64,000 bases of DNA, taken from contig NZ_CP030265.1 of NCBI RefSeq assembly GCF_008843145.1, forward strand, positions 2,652,001 through 2,716,000, written 5' to 3'. Positions 1-9,407 of the stretch are shown here, piece by piece. The stretch comes from Skermanella pratensis (GTDB lineage Bacteria > Pseudomonadota > Alphaproteobacteria > Azospirillales > Azospirillaceae). The position numbers and the translations under genes are program-made. The notes beneath the pieces were generated by a model, which saw only the letters and a list, made by a program, of their open reading frames with translations, had not been told where the DNA came from and did not search any database. Positions within the stretch are counted from its first letter, which is position 1. The number at the start of each line of letters is the position of its first letter.

Positions 1-78
1 CTTTACTGGTTTAAGATTTGTGATACTTGGTGGGGTAGCCAGCAATCAGGCACAAAACATAACATCCGGAGGATCGTC

Positions 79-990
79 GTGGCGGCAGCGAACGCGTACC
101 ACGTCTGCGTAGTCGGGCTCGGTTCCATGGGAATGGGGGCGGCGAAGTCGTGCATCCGCGCCGGCCTGCGGACCTACGGCATCGACCTCAGTGAAGCCGC
201 CCGGGCCGACTTGAAAGAGGCCGGCGCCGCCGAAGTCGCCGCGGACGGTTCGGCCTTTGCGGACCGGCTCGACGCTGTGCTCCTGCTGGTCGTCAACGCC
301 GCGCAATGCCGGGCGGTCCTGTTCGGCGGCGACGGGCTCGCCGGCAAGCTGCGGCCCGGAACCGGCGTGATGGTCTCCGCGACGATCTCCGCCGACGACG
401 CCCGGTCGATCGGCGCGGACCTCGCCGAGCATGGCCTGCTGATGCTGGACGCTCCCGTCTCCGGCGGGGCGGCCAAGGCGGCGGCTGGCGAGATGACCGT
501 GATGGCCTCCGGCAGCACCGAGGCTTTCGCGAAGCTGAGGCCCCTGCTGGACGCCGTGGCCGGCAAGGTCTACGAGATCGGTTCGGAGATCGGGCAGGGC
601 GCCACCGTCAAGATCATCCACCAGCTCTTGGCAGGCGTCCATATCGCGGCCGGGGCCGAAGCGATGGCTCTCGCGGCCCGCGCCGGTATCCCGCTCGACC
701 TCATGTACGACGTCGTGACCCATGCGGCCGGCAATTCCTGGATGTTCGAGAACCGCATGAAGCATGTGGTCGACGGCGACTATACCCCGACCTCGTCCGT
801 GGACATCTTCGTCAAGGACCTGGGGCTCGTGACCGAGACCGGCCGCTCGCTCAAGTTCCCGCTGCCGCTGGCCTCCACCGCCTTCACCATGTTCGCCAAC
901 GCCAGCAACGCCGGCTACGGCAAGCTGGACGACAGCGCCGTGATCAAGACCTTCGCCGGGATCACCCTGCCGGAAAAGGAGACCAAGTGA
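79..990 (+). CDS. ltnD: L-threonate dehydrogenase-like NAD(P)-dependent oxidoreductase (LtnD)
   Basis: 303 aa member of the 3-hydroxyisobutyrate dehydrogenase family. It begins with a Rossmann fingerprint GLGSMGMG near residues 13-20, has the substrate-binding DAPVSGG segment around residue 124, and a catalytic lysine at about K178 in the GATVKIIHQ motif. The family oxidises beta-hydroxyacids; LtnD oxidises L-threonate to 2-oxo-tetronate. GTG start is preceded by GGAGGA. The stop overlaps the OtnK start by one base, and the DUF1537 kinase and class II aldolase neighbours support the four-carbon acid sugar assignment over tartronate semialdehyde reductase or HIBADH. Substrate is inferred from context. 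Confidence 0.85.
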   Translation: MAAANAYHVCVVGLGSMGMGAAKSCIRAGLRTYGIDLSEAARADLKEAGAAEVAADGSAFADRLDAVLLLVVNAAQCRAVLFGGDGLAGKLRPGTGVMVSATISADDARSIGADLAEHGLLMLDAPVSGGAAKAAAGEMTVMASGSTEAFAKLRPLLDAVAGKVYEIGSEIGQGATVKIIHQLLAGVHIAAGAEAMALAARAGIPLDLMYDVVTHAAGNSWMFENRMKHVVDGDYTPTSSVDIFVKDLGLVTETGRSLKFPLPLASTAFTMFANASNAGYGKLDDSAVIKTFAGITLPEKETK

Positions 991-2246
991 TGCGTCTCGG
1001 GATCATCGCCGACGATTTCACGGGAGCGACCGACATCGCGGGCTTCCTGGTCGCCAACGGGCTCAGCACCATCCAGCTCAACGGCGTGCCGGACAAGGAT
1101 CTCCAGGTCCAGGCCGACGCCGTCGTGATCAGCCTCAAGTCGCGCTCCAACCCGCCCGGCGAGGCGGTCGCCATGAGCCTCCAGGCGCTGGACTGGCTGC
1201 GCGAGCGGAACTGCGAGCAGTTCTTCTTCAAGTACTGCTCGACCTTCGACAGCACCGCGCGCGGCAATATCGGCCCGGTGACCGATGCCCTGCTGGACGC
1301 CCTGGGCGAGGACCTGACGGTCATCTGCCCGGCGCTGCCGGTCAACGGGCGGACGATCTACAACGGCTACCTGTTCGTCAACGGCGTGCCGCTGGCCGAA
1401 TCCGGCATGCGGCACCACCCGGTGACGCCCATGACCGACAGCAACCTGATGCGCCTGATGGAAGCGCAGTCCAAGGGGAAATGCGGCAACGTCCGCAGCG
1501 ACGACGTCGCCCGCGGCCCCGAGGCGGTCAAGTCCGCCCTGGAATCCCTGCGCGCCCAGGGTATGCGCTATGCCGTCCTCGACGTGCTGAACTCCCAGGA
1601 CGTGGCGACGGTCGGTAAGGCGGTCGCCGGCATGAAGCTGGTGACCGGCGGTTCCGGCCTGGCCGACGGCATGGCCAAGGCCTGGACCGACCGGCTCAGC
1701 GACCCGGCGCAGGCGGCAGCGGCCGGCCGTCCGTCGGGCGAGCGGCCGGTCGTGCTGTCCGGTTCCTGCTCCCAGATGACCAACGCCCAGGTGGCGGCCT
1801 ACAAGGAAGAGGCGCCGGCCTGCCCGGTGGACGTCGTCCGTTGCCTGACCGACGACGAATACGCCGAGGAGCTGTTCGCCTGGGTGAAGGACCAGCAGGG
1901 CGGCGATCTGGCGCCGCTGGTCTATGCGACGACCGATCCCGACACGCTCGGCCGGATCCAGCAGCAGTACGGCGCCGAGCAGGCCAGCGCCGCGGTGGAG
2001 CGGACCTTCGGCCGGCTTGCGAAGCTGCTGGCGGAGGACGGAACCGACACCTTCATCGTCGCCGGGGGCGAGACCTCCGGCGTGGTCGTGCAGTCGCTCG
2101 GCGTGACCGGCTTCCATATCGGTCCGCAGATCGCGCCGGGCGTCCCCTGGGTGCGGGCGGTGGACCGGCCGATCTCGCTGGCGCTGAAGTCGGGCAACTT
2201 CGGCGGGCAGCACTTCTTCTTCGATGCGCAGGAACGGCAGGGCTGA
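990..2246 (+). CDS. otnK: Four-carbon acid sugar kinase (DUF1537 family)
   Basis: 418 aa. N-terminal IADDFTGATDIAGFL signature and C-terminal VAGGETSGVVVQSLG glycine-rich ATP-site motif are characteristic of the DUF1537 kinase family. The family phosphorylates 3-oxo-tetronate at O4 in threonate/erythronate degradation. The ATG overlaps the last base of the ltnD stop codon, implying translational coupling. The neighbours (ltnD, denD, gntP, otnC) are those expected for this pathway. Function is strong by family; the exact stereochemistry handled is inferred. Confidence 0.88.
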   Translation: MRLGIIADDFTGATDIAGFLVANGLSTIQLNGVPDKDLQVQADAVVISLKSRSNPPGEAVAMSLQALDWLRERNCEQFFFKYCSTFDSTARGNIGPVTDALLDALGEDLTVICPALPVNGRTIYNGYLFVNGVPLAESGMRHHPVTPMTDSNLMRLMEAQSKGKCGNVRSDDVARGPEAVKSALESLRAQGMRYAVLDVLNSQDVATVGKAVAGMKLVTGGSGLADGMAKAWTDRLSDPAQAAAAGRPSGERPVVLSGSCSQMTNAQVAAYKEEAPACPVDVVRCLTDDEYAEELFAWVKDQQGGDLAPLVYATTDPDTLGRIQQQYGAEQASAAVERTFGRLAKLLAEDGTDTFIVAGGETSGVVVQSLGVTGFHIGPQIAPGVPWVRAVDRPISLALKSGNFGGQHFFFDAQERQG

Positions 2247-2256
2247 GGCTGCCGCC

Positions 2257-3057
2257 ATGGCCAAGGCTCAGATGATCCCGGCCGAGCGGCAGCACTTCAT
2301 CACGTCCAGCCTCGCCGGCCGAGGCGTCATCAGCATCGCGGAGCTGACCGAACTGCTCGGCGTGTCGCACATGACCGTCCGCCGAGACATCCAGCAGCTG
2401 GAACGCGACGGGCACGTCATGACGGTACCGGGCGGCGTGCGGCTGCCGGAGCGGATCTCGGTCGAGCCGTCGCACGTGGTCAAGTCGCGCCTTCAGCACG
2501 AGCAGAAGGCCGCCATCGGCCGCACCGCGGCGGCCCTCGTGCCGGAAGGCGCCGTCGTCTACCTGGATGCGGGAACGACGACGCTGGAGATCGCCCGACG
2601 GCTGCCGGAGCGTTCCGACATCACGGTCGTCACCAACGACTTCGTCGTCGCGGGCTACCTGGCCCGCCACTCCGCCTGCCGGCTCTACCATACCGGCGGC
2701 GAGGTGGAGCGGGAGAACCAGTCCTGCGTCGGCGACACGGCGGCCCAGGCGATCCGGCGCTACAACTTCGACATCGCTTTCCTGTCGACCTCGTCCTGGG
2801 GCATGCGGGGAGTCTCGACGCCGGCGGAGAACAAGATACCGGTCAAGCAGGCGATCGTGCAGAGCGCGGTCAAGGCCGTGCTGGTCACGGACTCCAGCAA
2901 GTACGGCAAGGTCGGGACCTTCAACGCCGTGCCCCTGGAGGCCCTCGGTGCTGTCGTGACCGACGACAGGCTGGCCCCGAACGTGCGTGACGCCATCGCG
3001 AGGATGGGCATAACCGTCCATATCGCGGACCAGCTAGCTGAGTCCGGCGCCGTCTGA
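2257..3057 (+). CDS. DeoR/GlpR-family transcriptional regulator of the tetronate operon
   Basis: 266 aa. An N-terminal winged HTH with the typical SIAELTELLGVSHMTVRRDI recognition region is followed by a DeoR C-terminal sensor domain (DAGTTTLEIAR phosphosugar-binding loop, later TDSSKYGK). Such repressors respond to phosphorylated sugars, so a tetronate phosphate effector is plausible. I chose the ATG 10 bases after the otnK stop; an upstream ATG at 2224 would overlap otnK and add 11 unlikely residues. Same strand and spacing suggest it is cotranscribed with and autoregulates the operon. Confidence 0.85.
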   Translation: MAKAQMIPAERQHFITSSLAGRGVISIAELTELLGVSHMTVRRDIQQLERDGHVMTVPGGVRLPERISVEPSHVVKSRLQHEQKAAIGRTAAALVPEGAVVYLDAGTTTLEIARRLPERSDITVVTNDFVVAGYLARHSACRLYHTGGEVERENQSCVGDTAAQAIRRYNFDIAFLSTSSWGMRGVSTPAENKIPVKQAIVQSAVKAVLVTDSSKYGKVGTFNAVPLEALGAVVTDDRLAPNVRDAIARMGITVHIADQLAESGAV

Positions 3058-3068
3058 CCGCCCGAAAC

Positions 3069-3190
3069 CACTGGTGCTGCACAATGGTTCTGACAAGGCC
3101 TGCGGCGCGGATTGTCGTAGGTCGGCCTTCGCCCGCCAGGGCGAACGCCGACACCGCGCATCAACGCTCCGGCCACGGTGCCGGACCACA
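3069..3190 (+). repeat. Diverged copy of a MITE/REP-like inverted-repeat element
   Basis: This 170-base gap between the DeoR gene and denD holds a stretch (about 3114-3178, GTAGGTCGGCCTTCGCCC, then GGCGAACGCCGACACC) that matches, with a few mismatches, the reverse complement of part of the repeat at 40762-40951. The ends also match the terminal sequences of that element: TGGTGCTGCACAATGG on the left and CACGGTGCCGGACCAC on the right. This copy is shorter and lacks the second inverted arm, so it looks like a decayed deletion derivative. Confidence 0.6.
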
Positions 3191-3227
3191 AAAAGACCAG
3201 TACAATCCTACAGGGGTATGAGCACCT

Positions 3228-4184
3228 ATGAAACTCGTCGTCACCGGCGGGGCCGGCTTTCTCGGCGCCCGCCTGATCGGCACGCTGCTGTCGCAGGGCG
3301 CCGCACCCGGCTTCCCGGATTTCTCCTCGATCGTCTCGGTCGATCTGGCGCCCTGTCCGGTCACCGACCCGCGCGTCCGGTCGGTCATCGGCAACATCGC
3401 CGACAGGGATTTCATCGACGGCGTCGTCACGCCTGACGTCGCCGCGGTCTACCATCTCGCCGCCGTGGTCAGCGGGCAGGCGGAGGCCGACTTCGACCTC
3501 GGCATGGCGGTCAACCTGAACGGCACCCGCACGCTGCTGGAGGCTTGCCGGCGCCTGCCCGAGCCGCCGCGCTTCGTCTTCGCCAGCTCGCTGGCTGTGT
3601 TCGGCGGCAAGCTGCCGGAAGTGGTCCCCGACGACATCGCGGTGATGCCGCAGTCGTCCTACGGCGCGCAGAAGGCGATCGGCGAGCTGCTGGTCAACGA
3701 CTTCTCCCGGAAGGGCTTCGTGGACGGCCGGGTCTGCCGTCTGCCGACCATCGTGGTGCGCCCGGGCAAGCCGAACGCCGCCGCGTCGTCCTTCGCCAGC
3801 GGCATCATCCGCGAGCCGCTGGCCGGGATCGAGAGCGTCTGCCCGGTGCCGGCCGACACCCGCCTGTGGATCTCCTCCCCGTCCACCGTGATCGCGAACC
3901 TGATCCACGCCGGCTCGGTCGAGGGCGGCCGGTTCGACGACCACCGCACCGTCAACCTGCCCGGCCTGTCCGTCACCGTCGCCGAAATGCTGGACAGCCT
4001 GGAGCGGGTCGGCGGCACGGAAGCCCGCGTCCGCGTCAGCTTCCGGGAGGACGAGCGCATCAAGAACATCGTCCTGAGCTGGCCCGGCGACTTCGACGTC
4101 TCCCGCAGCCTGTCCCTCGGATTCGAGCGGGACGGCGATTTCGACACCGTGGTGCGCAGTCACTTGGGCGACCACGGCCTGTAG
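3228..4184 (+). CDS. denD: D-erythronate dehydrogenase-like NAD-dependent epimerase/dehydratase family protein
   Basis: 318 aa extended short-chain dehydrogenase. N-terminal TGGAGFLGARL is the NAD-binding glycine motif, and the catalytic tyrosine and lysine are Y145 and K149 (SYGAQK). DenD proteins of this family oxidise D-erythronate at C2 and co-occur with DUF1537 kinases, which fits this operon. The enzyme gives the locus a second entry dehydrogenase beside LtnD. A MITE-like remnant lies immediately upstream. Alternative: a generic sugar epimerase, less likely given context. Confidence 0.8.
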   Translation: MKLVVTGGAGFLGARLIGTLLSQGAAPGFPDFSSIVSVDLAPCPVTDPRVRSVIGNIADRDFIDGVVTPDVAAVYHLAAVVSGQAEADFDLGMAVNLNGTRTLLEACRRLPEPPRFVFASSLAVFGGKLPEVVPDDIAVMPQSSYGAQKAIGELLVNDFSRKGFVDGRVCRLPTIVVRPGKPNAAASSFASGIIREPLAGIESVCPVPADTRLWISSPSTVIANLIHAGSVEGGRFDDHRTVNLPGLSVTVAEMLDSLERVGGTEARVRVSFREDERIKNIVLSWPGDFDVSRSLSLGFERDGDFDTVVRSHLGDHGL

Positions 4185-4243
4185 GCCGCCGCCCGTTAAC
4201 CATCAAGCAATCAAGCAATCAAGAATCTCAAGGAAGCACCCCA

Positions 4244-5647
4244 ATGAACGGCGCGGTCTCCGCGGTCGGTCCCACGGCCATCTTCGGCCTGGCGTTCGCC
4301 ATCTTCATCCTGATCGTGCTGGTCCTGCGCACGAAGATCCACCCCGTCCTGGCGCTGGTCGTCGCCGCCTCGATCTCCGGCCTGTCGGCCGGCATGGCGC
4401 CGGAAGGGGTCGTCAAGTCGATCACGACGGGCTTCGGCGCCACGCTTTCCACCATCGGCCTCGTCATCGGGTTCGGCGTCATGATGGGCCGTATCCTGGA
4501 AATCTCCGGCGCCGCCGAGCGCATGGCGCTCAGCTTCGTCCGCACGCTGGGCGAGAAGCGGGAGGAATGGGCGATGACGGCCACCGGCTACATCGTCTCG
4601 ATCCCGATCTTCTGCGACAGCGCCTTCGTCATCCTGAGCCCGCTGGTCCGGGCGCTGTCCCAGAAGACCGGCAAGTCGCTGCTGACGCTCGGCATCTCGC
4701 TGGCCGGCGGCCTGATGTTGACCCACCACGCGGTGCCGCCGACCCCGGGACCCCTGGGCGTCGCCGGCATCTACGGCATCGACATCGGCCTGATGATCTT
4801 CTGGGGCGTCGTGCTGACCCTGCCCAGCACCTTCGTGCTGATCTGGTACGCCCGCTTCATGGGCCCCCGGATCGAGGCGATGATCCAGCGCGACACCGGC
4901 GAGGACCTGAGCGCCGCCTACCGCCAGTTCAAGGACGCCGAGCAGGCCCGGTCGGCCGAGCTGCCGCCGCTGTGGCTGTCGGTCCTGCCGATCGTCGTCC
5001 CGATCGTGCTGATCTTCGTCAACACGCTGGTCGCGGGTATCGTCAAGGCGAGCGGCGACGCCGTCCTGGCTGCCTCCCTGCCGGTCCAGATCGCGGCTTT
5101 CATCGGCAACCCGGTCATCGCGGTGGGATTGGGCGTCGTCGTGGCGGTCTACGGCCTGGCGGCGCGCCGGCCGCGCGACGAAGTCATCATGGAGATGGAG
5201 AAGGGCGTCGAGAGCGCCGGCATCATCCTGCTGGTCACCGGCGCGGGCGGTGCGCTGGGAGCGGTGCTGCGCGACAGCGGCACCGGCCAGTACATGGGCG
5301 AGCTGGTGGCGACACTGCCGCTGCCGGCCGTGCTGATCCCGTTCGTGATCTCCTCCCTGGTGCGGCTGATCCAGGGCAGCGGCACGGTCGCGATGATCAC
5401 CGGCGCCTCGATCTCGGCCCCGATCCTGATGCAGATCCCGGACGTCAACATGGTGTTCGCGGCCCAGGCGGCGGCGATCGGTTCCATGGCGTTCGGTTAT
5501 TTCAACGACAGCTACTTCTGGGTGATCAACCGGATGCTGGGCGTCAAGAACGCGAAGCACCAGATGCTCGTCTGGTCGGTTCCGACCACGCTATGCTGGG
5601 CCACCGCCATGGTGACCCTGCTGGTCGCCAACGCCCTGGTGGGCTGA
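4244..5647 (+). CDS. GntP-family permease (probable sugar-acid:H+ symporter)
   Basis: 467 aa, hydrophobic throughout with about 12-14 membrane segments. The LMLTHHAVPPTPGPLGVAG stretch and the QGSGTVAMITGASI motif are hallmarks of gluconate permease family carriers. It should import four-carbon sugar acids for the surrounding enzymes. Start ATG follows AAGGAAGC. The 5' leader contains a short tandem ATCAAGCA repeat (4201-4222) whose significance is unknown. Substrate is inferred from the operon. Confidence 0.85.
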   Translation: MNGAVSAVGPTAIFGLAFAIFILIVLVLRTKIHPVLALVVAASISGLSAGMAPEGVVKSITTGFGATLSTIGLVIGFGVMMGRILEISGAAERMALSFVRTLGEKREEWAMTATGYIVSIPIFCDSAFVILSPLVRALSQKTGKSLLTLGISLAGGLMLTHHAVPPTPGPLGVAGIYGIDIGLMIFWGVVLTLPSTFVLIWYARFMGPRIEAMIQRDTGEDLSAAYRQFKDAEQARSAELPPLWLSVLPIVVPIVLIFVNTLVAGIVKASGDAVLAASLPVQIAAFIGNPVIAVGLGVVVAVYGLAARRPRDEVIMEMEKGVESAGIILLVTGAGGALGAVLRDSGTGQYMGELVATLPLPAVLIPFVISSLVRLIQGSGTVAMITGASISAPILMQIPDVNMVFAAQAAAIGSMAFGYFNDSYFWVINRMLGVKNAKHQMLVWSVPTTLCWATAMVTLLVANALVG

Positions 5648-5669
5648 ACAAGGGGAGGAGAGAAGCCGG

Positions 5670-6305
5670 ATGACGAGGGAAAACGAAGCCCGCGAGGTCC
5701 TGTGCCGGATGGGCGACCTGCTGTATCGGCGTGGGCTGGTCCACGGGTCCTCGGGCAATCTCAGCGTCCGGCTGGACGACGGCTGGCTGGTGACGCCGAC
5801 CAACAGCTCGCTGGGCCTGCTCGACCCGGCGCGGCTGGCCCGGCTGGACGCCTCCGGGCGGCATGTCGGGGGCGACCCGCCGTCCAAGGAAGCCTTCCTG
5901 CACACTTGCGTCTATGACGTGCGGCCGGACGCGGGCGCCATCGTCCACACCCACTCGACCCACTCGGTCGCGGTGTCGTGCCTGGACCACAAGCCCGGCG
6001 CGCCGGTCCTGCCGCCGTTGACCGCATACTATGTTATGCGAGTCGGCGACCTCGCCCTGGTGCCCTACTATCGCCCGGGCGACGAGCGGCTGGCCCTGGC
6101 GGTGAAGGAAATGGCGGTCAAGCATGCCGCCGTCCTGCTGGCGAACCACGGCCCGGTGATCGCCGGCAGGAGCCTGAACGACGCGCTCTACGCGCTGGAG
6201 GAACTTGAGGAGACCGCCAAGCTCCACTTCCTGCTCCACGGGCACCAGACCCGGCCGCTGACGCCGGAGCAGGTCGCGGAACTGGGCGTCGTTTTCAAAA
6301 GCTGA
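5670..6305 (+). CDS. otnC: 3-oxo-tetronate 4-phosphate decarboxylase (class II aldolase/adducin family)
   Basis: 211 aa. Class II aldolase fold with GSSGNLSVR near residue 26, candidate catalytic E75 (PSKEAFLH), and zinc ligands H93, H95 (HTHSTH) and H160 (ANHGPV). OtnC/LtnC converts 3-oxo-tetronate 4-phosphate to dihydroxyacetone phosphate and CO2, finishing the pathway. Strong ribosome site GGGGAGGAGAG. It is the last gene of the operon and its 3' end overlaps the convergent sensor kinase gene by 11 bases. Confidence 0.86.
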   Translation: MTRENEAREVLCRMGDLLYRRGLVHGSSGNLSVRLDDGWLVTPTNSSLGLLDPARLARLDASGRHVGGDPPSKEAFLHTCVYDVRPDAGAIVHTHSTHSVAVSCLDHKPGAPVLPPLTAYYVMRVGDLALVPYYRPGDERLALAVKEMAVKHAAVLLANHGPVIAGRSLNDALYALEELEETAKLHFLLHGHQTRPLTPEQVAELGVVFKS

Positions 6306-8838
6306 CCGTTTCGGCGGGCGGTGCCGGCGGCGCGAGGGAGGCAAGGGCGGCGCACACCTGCCCATACTCCGCCTCGATGGCGTCGACTGCCCGGCCGGGC
6401 GCCAGGTCGTCCGGGACCGCCCCGCCGGCGGCCCGGCGGGCCGCCGTCTCCAAGTCCCGGCACCGTCCCGACAGTTCCAGGGCTCCAATGCTGCCGCTGC
6501 TCGATTTCAGCGCGTGGGCCGTCGCGGCGAGGAGCTGCCAGTCGCTGGCCTTCGCTCCCGTACGGAGGCGGTCCAGCAGCTCCGGCGTGCTTTCCAAATA
6601 GATTCTTGCCACGCTGGCCAGGACGTCCGGCCTGCCGCCGCCCATCCGGCGCAGTTCGTCGAGAGTCCGCGAATCCAGCGGCGCCGGAGACCCCGCCGTC
6701 TCCGCAACGCCGGGCGCCCCGGTGGCGGGACACCCGCTTGGTGTCAGCCAGCGTTCCAGCACGGCGGACAGCTGACCGTGGCTGAAGGGTTTCGCGAGGT
6801 AATCGTCCATTCCCGCGGCGAGGCAGCGCTCCCGGTCTCCGTCAAGTGCGTTCGCGGTCAGGGCGACGATCGGCACGTGCCTGGCCCTCGTTTCCGGCTG
6901 CCGAGTTTCGTCCAGGCGGATCGCCCGGGTCGCGTCGAAGCCGTCCAGCTCGGGCATTTGGCAATCCATCAGGATCAGGTCGTATCCGTGGTGGCGCACG
7001 CGGTCGAGCGCCTCGATCCCGTTGGCTGCCACATCGACCGTGCAGCCCAGCCGCATGAGCCTTTCCGTGGCGACTTCGCGATTGACCGGATTGTCCTCGA
7101 CCAGCAGGACGCGACCCGACAGACGCCGCGCGCCATCGCGATCCTGCACGCGCGCCGGTGCCGCGGCTCTGGCCGCCGGGGCAGGTTCGCCGTCGGCAGG
7201 GTTGTGGAACTGGGCGGTGAACCAGAAGGTGGAGCCGCTGCCGGGCGCACTGGCGACCCCGATCTCCCCACCCATCAGGACGCAGAGCTGGCGGGCGATC
7301 GCCAGCCCCAGCCCGGTTCCGCCGTAACGCCGGGTGGTCGAGCCGTCGGCCTGGGCGAATGCTTCGAAGATGGCCGCCTGCGTGTCAGGCTGAATGCCGA
7401 TTCCGGTGTCGGTCACCTCGAACCTCAGCCGCACCCGTCCGGCTGGCGCATCCTGTCCCGGCGTCATGTCGGCGAGTCCGACCCGTACCGTCACCGCGCC
7501 GCCGTTCCCGGTGAACTTGATCGCGTTGCCGATCAGGTTGGTCAGGATCTGCCGGAGGCGTCCGGCATCGCCGATCAGCCCGGCGGGAATCGAAGCCGGC
7601 ACGACGCAGGCCAGGTCGACGCCCTTGGCGGCGGCTTGCCCGTGGAAGAAATCGGTCAGGTCGCGAACGAGCGTCCGGACATCCAGCGCACCCAGCTCCA
7701 GCTCCATCTTCCCGGCCTCGATCTTCGACAGGTCCAGGATCGAGTTGATCAGGTTGACCAGGGTTTCTCCGGAGCGCCGCACAGCCTCGGCGTAACGCCG
7801 CTGTCGGTCCGACAGATCGGTTTCGAGAAGCAGCTCCATCATGCCGAGCACGCCGTTCATGGGTGTCCGGATCTCATGGCTCATGTTCGCCAGGAATTCT
7901 GACTTCGCCCGGTTCGCCGCCTCCGCGGTCCGCTTCGCGTGCCGGAGCTCGCGGACGGTCCGCTCCAGTTCGTCATTGGCGGTCGAGAGGGCGGCGGTGC
8001 GATCGGCGACCTGGGATTCGAGGATCTCTCCCTGGCGGGCAAGCCGCTCGTCCCGCAGCCCGATCTGAAGCAGCATGTCGTTGAAGCCGTCGAGCAGCGC
8101 GTCGATCTCGTCCCCGCGGCGGGCGGGATACCGCGCGTCCCGGTACCGGCGGGGCAGGCGGACGGCGTAGTCGTTGGACTGGGAAACGCCGGCCATGGTC
8201 CTGGTCAGGTCCATGATCGGCGCGGAGACCACCCGCTGGAGCCGAGCCGAGACCAGGACGGTGACCAGCAGCGAGATGACCGCGGCAAGCGTCACGATGA
8301 CGTAGTAGCGGGAGAGATTGCTGCTGAGCTCGGCCATGTCCGACGTCAGATGGACAAGGCCCAGCAGTTCATCGTCCAGGCGGATGGGAACGTAAACGTC
8401 CAGCCCGTTCGGCCGGAAGGAATAGAATTCCGCGCCTTCTCCTGAACGGGGCGTCTCGACGGCGCGATCGAGAAAATCCAGGTATTGGTGATGATCCTCG
8501 TCGGGACCCGGAGCCGCCGGATCATGGCCGGCGGGATAGGCCGCGAACATCGCGCCGTTGCGCCGTATGATGTGCGCCTGTCGGATCTCCGGCTGGGCGG
8601 CCAATGCCGCGAGGGTGTCCTCGGCCGCGGCAGGATCGTCGAACGACAGCGCCGCCGTGGTATTGGCCGCAATGATTTTGCCGATCGAGGCGAGTTGCTT
8701 GACGGCGCTCTCGCGGAAGCGGATTTCCTCGTGCAGGATGAGGGCCGCCGTGATCATCAGGAGGCTGATGCCGCTGGTCAGCAGCATGATGGTGATCAGC
8801 TTGCGCCGAAGCGGCATCAGGCGGAACAGCGTCACCAT
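6295..8838 (-). CDS. Hybrid sensor histidine kinase: CHASE8-HAMP-HisKA-HATPase-REC-Hpt
   Basis: 847 aa BarA-type tripartite kinase. TM1 is about residues 12-35, a CHASE8-like periplasmic sensor about 38-160, TM2 about 178-198 and HAMP about 200-260. HisKA has H321 ([13 protein letters not shown]), followed by HATPase, a receiver with D625 ([13 protein letters not shown]) and Hpt with H775 (AHALKSSSG). The start at 8838 follows AAGGAGAG and overlaps the YfiR stop by 7 bases; an upstream in-frame extension is only the YfiR gene read in another frame. In the E. coli YfiN system a CHASE8-type domain is controlled by YfiR, so YfiR next door may gate this kinase (inference). Confidence 0.88.
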   Translation of the reverse strand: MVTLFRLMPLRRKLITIMLLTSGISLLMITAALILHEEIRFRESAVKQLASIGKIIAANTTAALSFDDPAAAEDTLAALAAQPEIRQAHIIRRNGAMFAAYPAGHDPAAPGPDEDHHQYLDFLDRAVETPRSGEGAEFYSFRPNGLDVYVPIRLDDELLGLVHLTSDMAELSSNLSRYYVIVTLAAVISLLVTVLVSARLQRVVSAPIMDLTRTMAGVSQSNDYAVRLPRRYRDARYPARRGDEIDALLDGFNDMLLQIGLRDERLARQGEILESQVADRTAALSTANDELERTVRELRHAKRTAEAANRAKSEFLANMSHEIRTPMNGVLGMMELLLETDLSDRQRRYAEAVRRSGETLVNLINSILDLSKIEAGKMELELGALDVRTLVRDLTDFFHGQAAAKGVDLACVVPASIPAGLIGDAGRLRQILTNLIGNAIKFTGNGGAVTVRVGLADMTPGQDAPAGRVRLRFEVTDTGIGIQPDTQAAIFEAFAQADGSTTRRYGGTGLGLAIARQLCVLMGGEIGVASAPGSGSTFWFTAQFHNPADGEPAPAARAAAPARVQDRDGARRLSGRVLLVEDNPVNREVATERLMRLGCTVDVAANGIEALDRVRHHGYDLILMDCQMPELDGFDATRAIRLDETRQPETRARHVPIVALTANALDGDRERCLAAGMDDYLAKPFSHGQLSAVLERWLTPSGCPATGAPGVAETAGSPAPLDSRTLDELRRMGGGRPDVLASVARIYLESTPELLDRLRTGAKASDWQLLAATAHALKSSSGSIGALELSGRCRDLETAARRAAGGAVPDDLAPGRAVDAIEAEYGQVCAALASLAPPAPPAETVSF

Positions 8839-9404
8839 CCCGAACTCTCCTTGCTGCGGACGATGACCGCCAGGTTCAGAAGCTGCGAACTGACGGTCAG
8901 GCCGGTCGGAGAGATCCGGTCGGGATCGATCTCGAACCGGATGCGTCCGTCGTCGGGTACGAAACCGATCATGCCGCCCGAGCGGACGAACCCGGGATTG
9001 TCCCCGACGGTCAGGACGGGTTGGCCTTGCAGGTACCCGGCGAGGCGTTCCATCCCGTCGGCGTATGGGCGTCCGACGAACATGATCCGGCACCACTTCA
9101 GGTCTTCGGGCTTCATCATCCGCCGGATGGCGACCGGTCTCCCGTCGACGGGCTTGCCCTGCAGCATGTCCAGCGCCGTGCCGAACGGGTCTTCGCCCAG
9201 TATGCAGATGGTGAACGGCTCCAGACCCGCTTTCTGCGCGGAGGGCCAATCCGTGAACTTCGCGAAGTTGTAGAGAAACGCGGCCTTGACCTCGTACTCG
9301 CTGGGAGCTGCGGAGACCCTGGGGACAAGGCCGCCGGTCGAGAGCAGCAAGGCCAGAATGGCCACGGCTTCCAAGGTCAGGTTCAGGACGGAGCGGCGAG
9401 GCAT
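8832..9404 (-). CDS. YfiR-family periplasmic protein
   Basis: 190 aa. N-terminal signal peptide (about residues 1-33, ending VSAAPS) followed by the family signature [19 protein letters not shown]. Two cysteines (in CILGED and WCRIMF) may form a disulfide, as in YfiR. YfiR proteins inhibit a cognate membrane enzyme through its periplasmic domain. Lies 3 bases after the TonB receptor stop and overlaps the downstream kinase start, so coupled expression is likely. Confidence 0.85.
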   Translation of the reverse strand: MPRRSVLNLTLEAVAILALLLSTGGLVPRVSAAPSEYEVKAAFLYNFAKFTDWPSAQKAGLEPFTICILGEDPFGTALDMLQGKPVDGRPVAIRRMMKPEDLKWCRIMFVGRPYADGMERLAGYLQGQPVLTVGDNPGFVRSGGMIGFVPDDGRIRFEIDPDRISPTGLTVSSQLLNLAVIVRSKESSGW

Positions 9405-9407
9405 GCT

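Noticed and set aside
4201-4222. Tandem ATCAAGCA repeat as a phase-variation tract
   Set aside because: Only about two and a half units and outside the coding region; too short to call.
8839-9249. Extension of the CHASE8 kinase to a 984-residue protein
   Set aside because: The extra N-terminal residues are the YfiR gene read in another frame; a good ribosome site and hydrophobic start support 8838.
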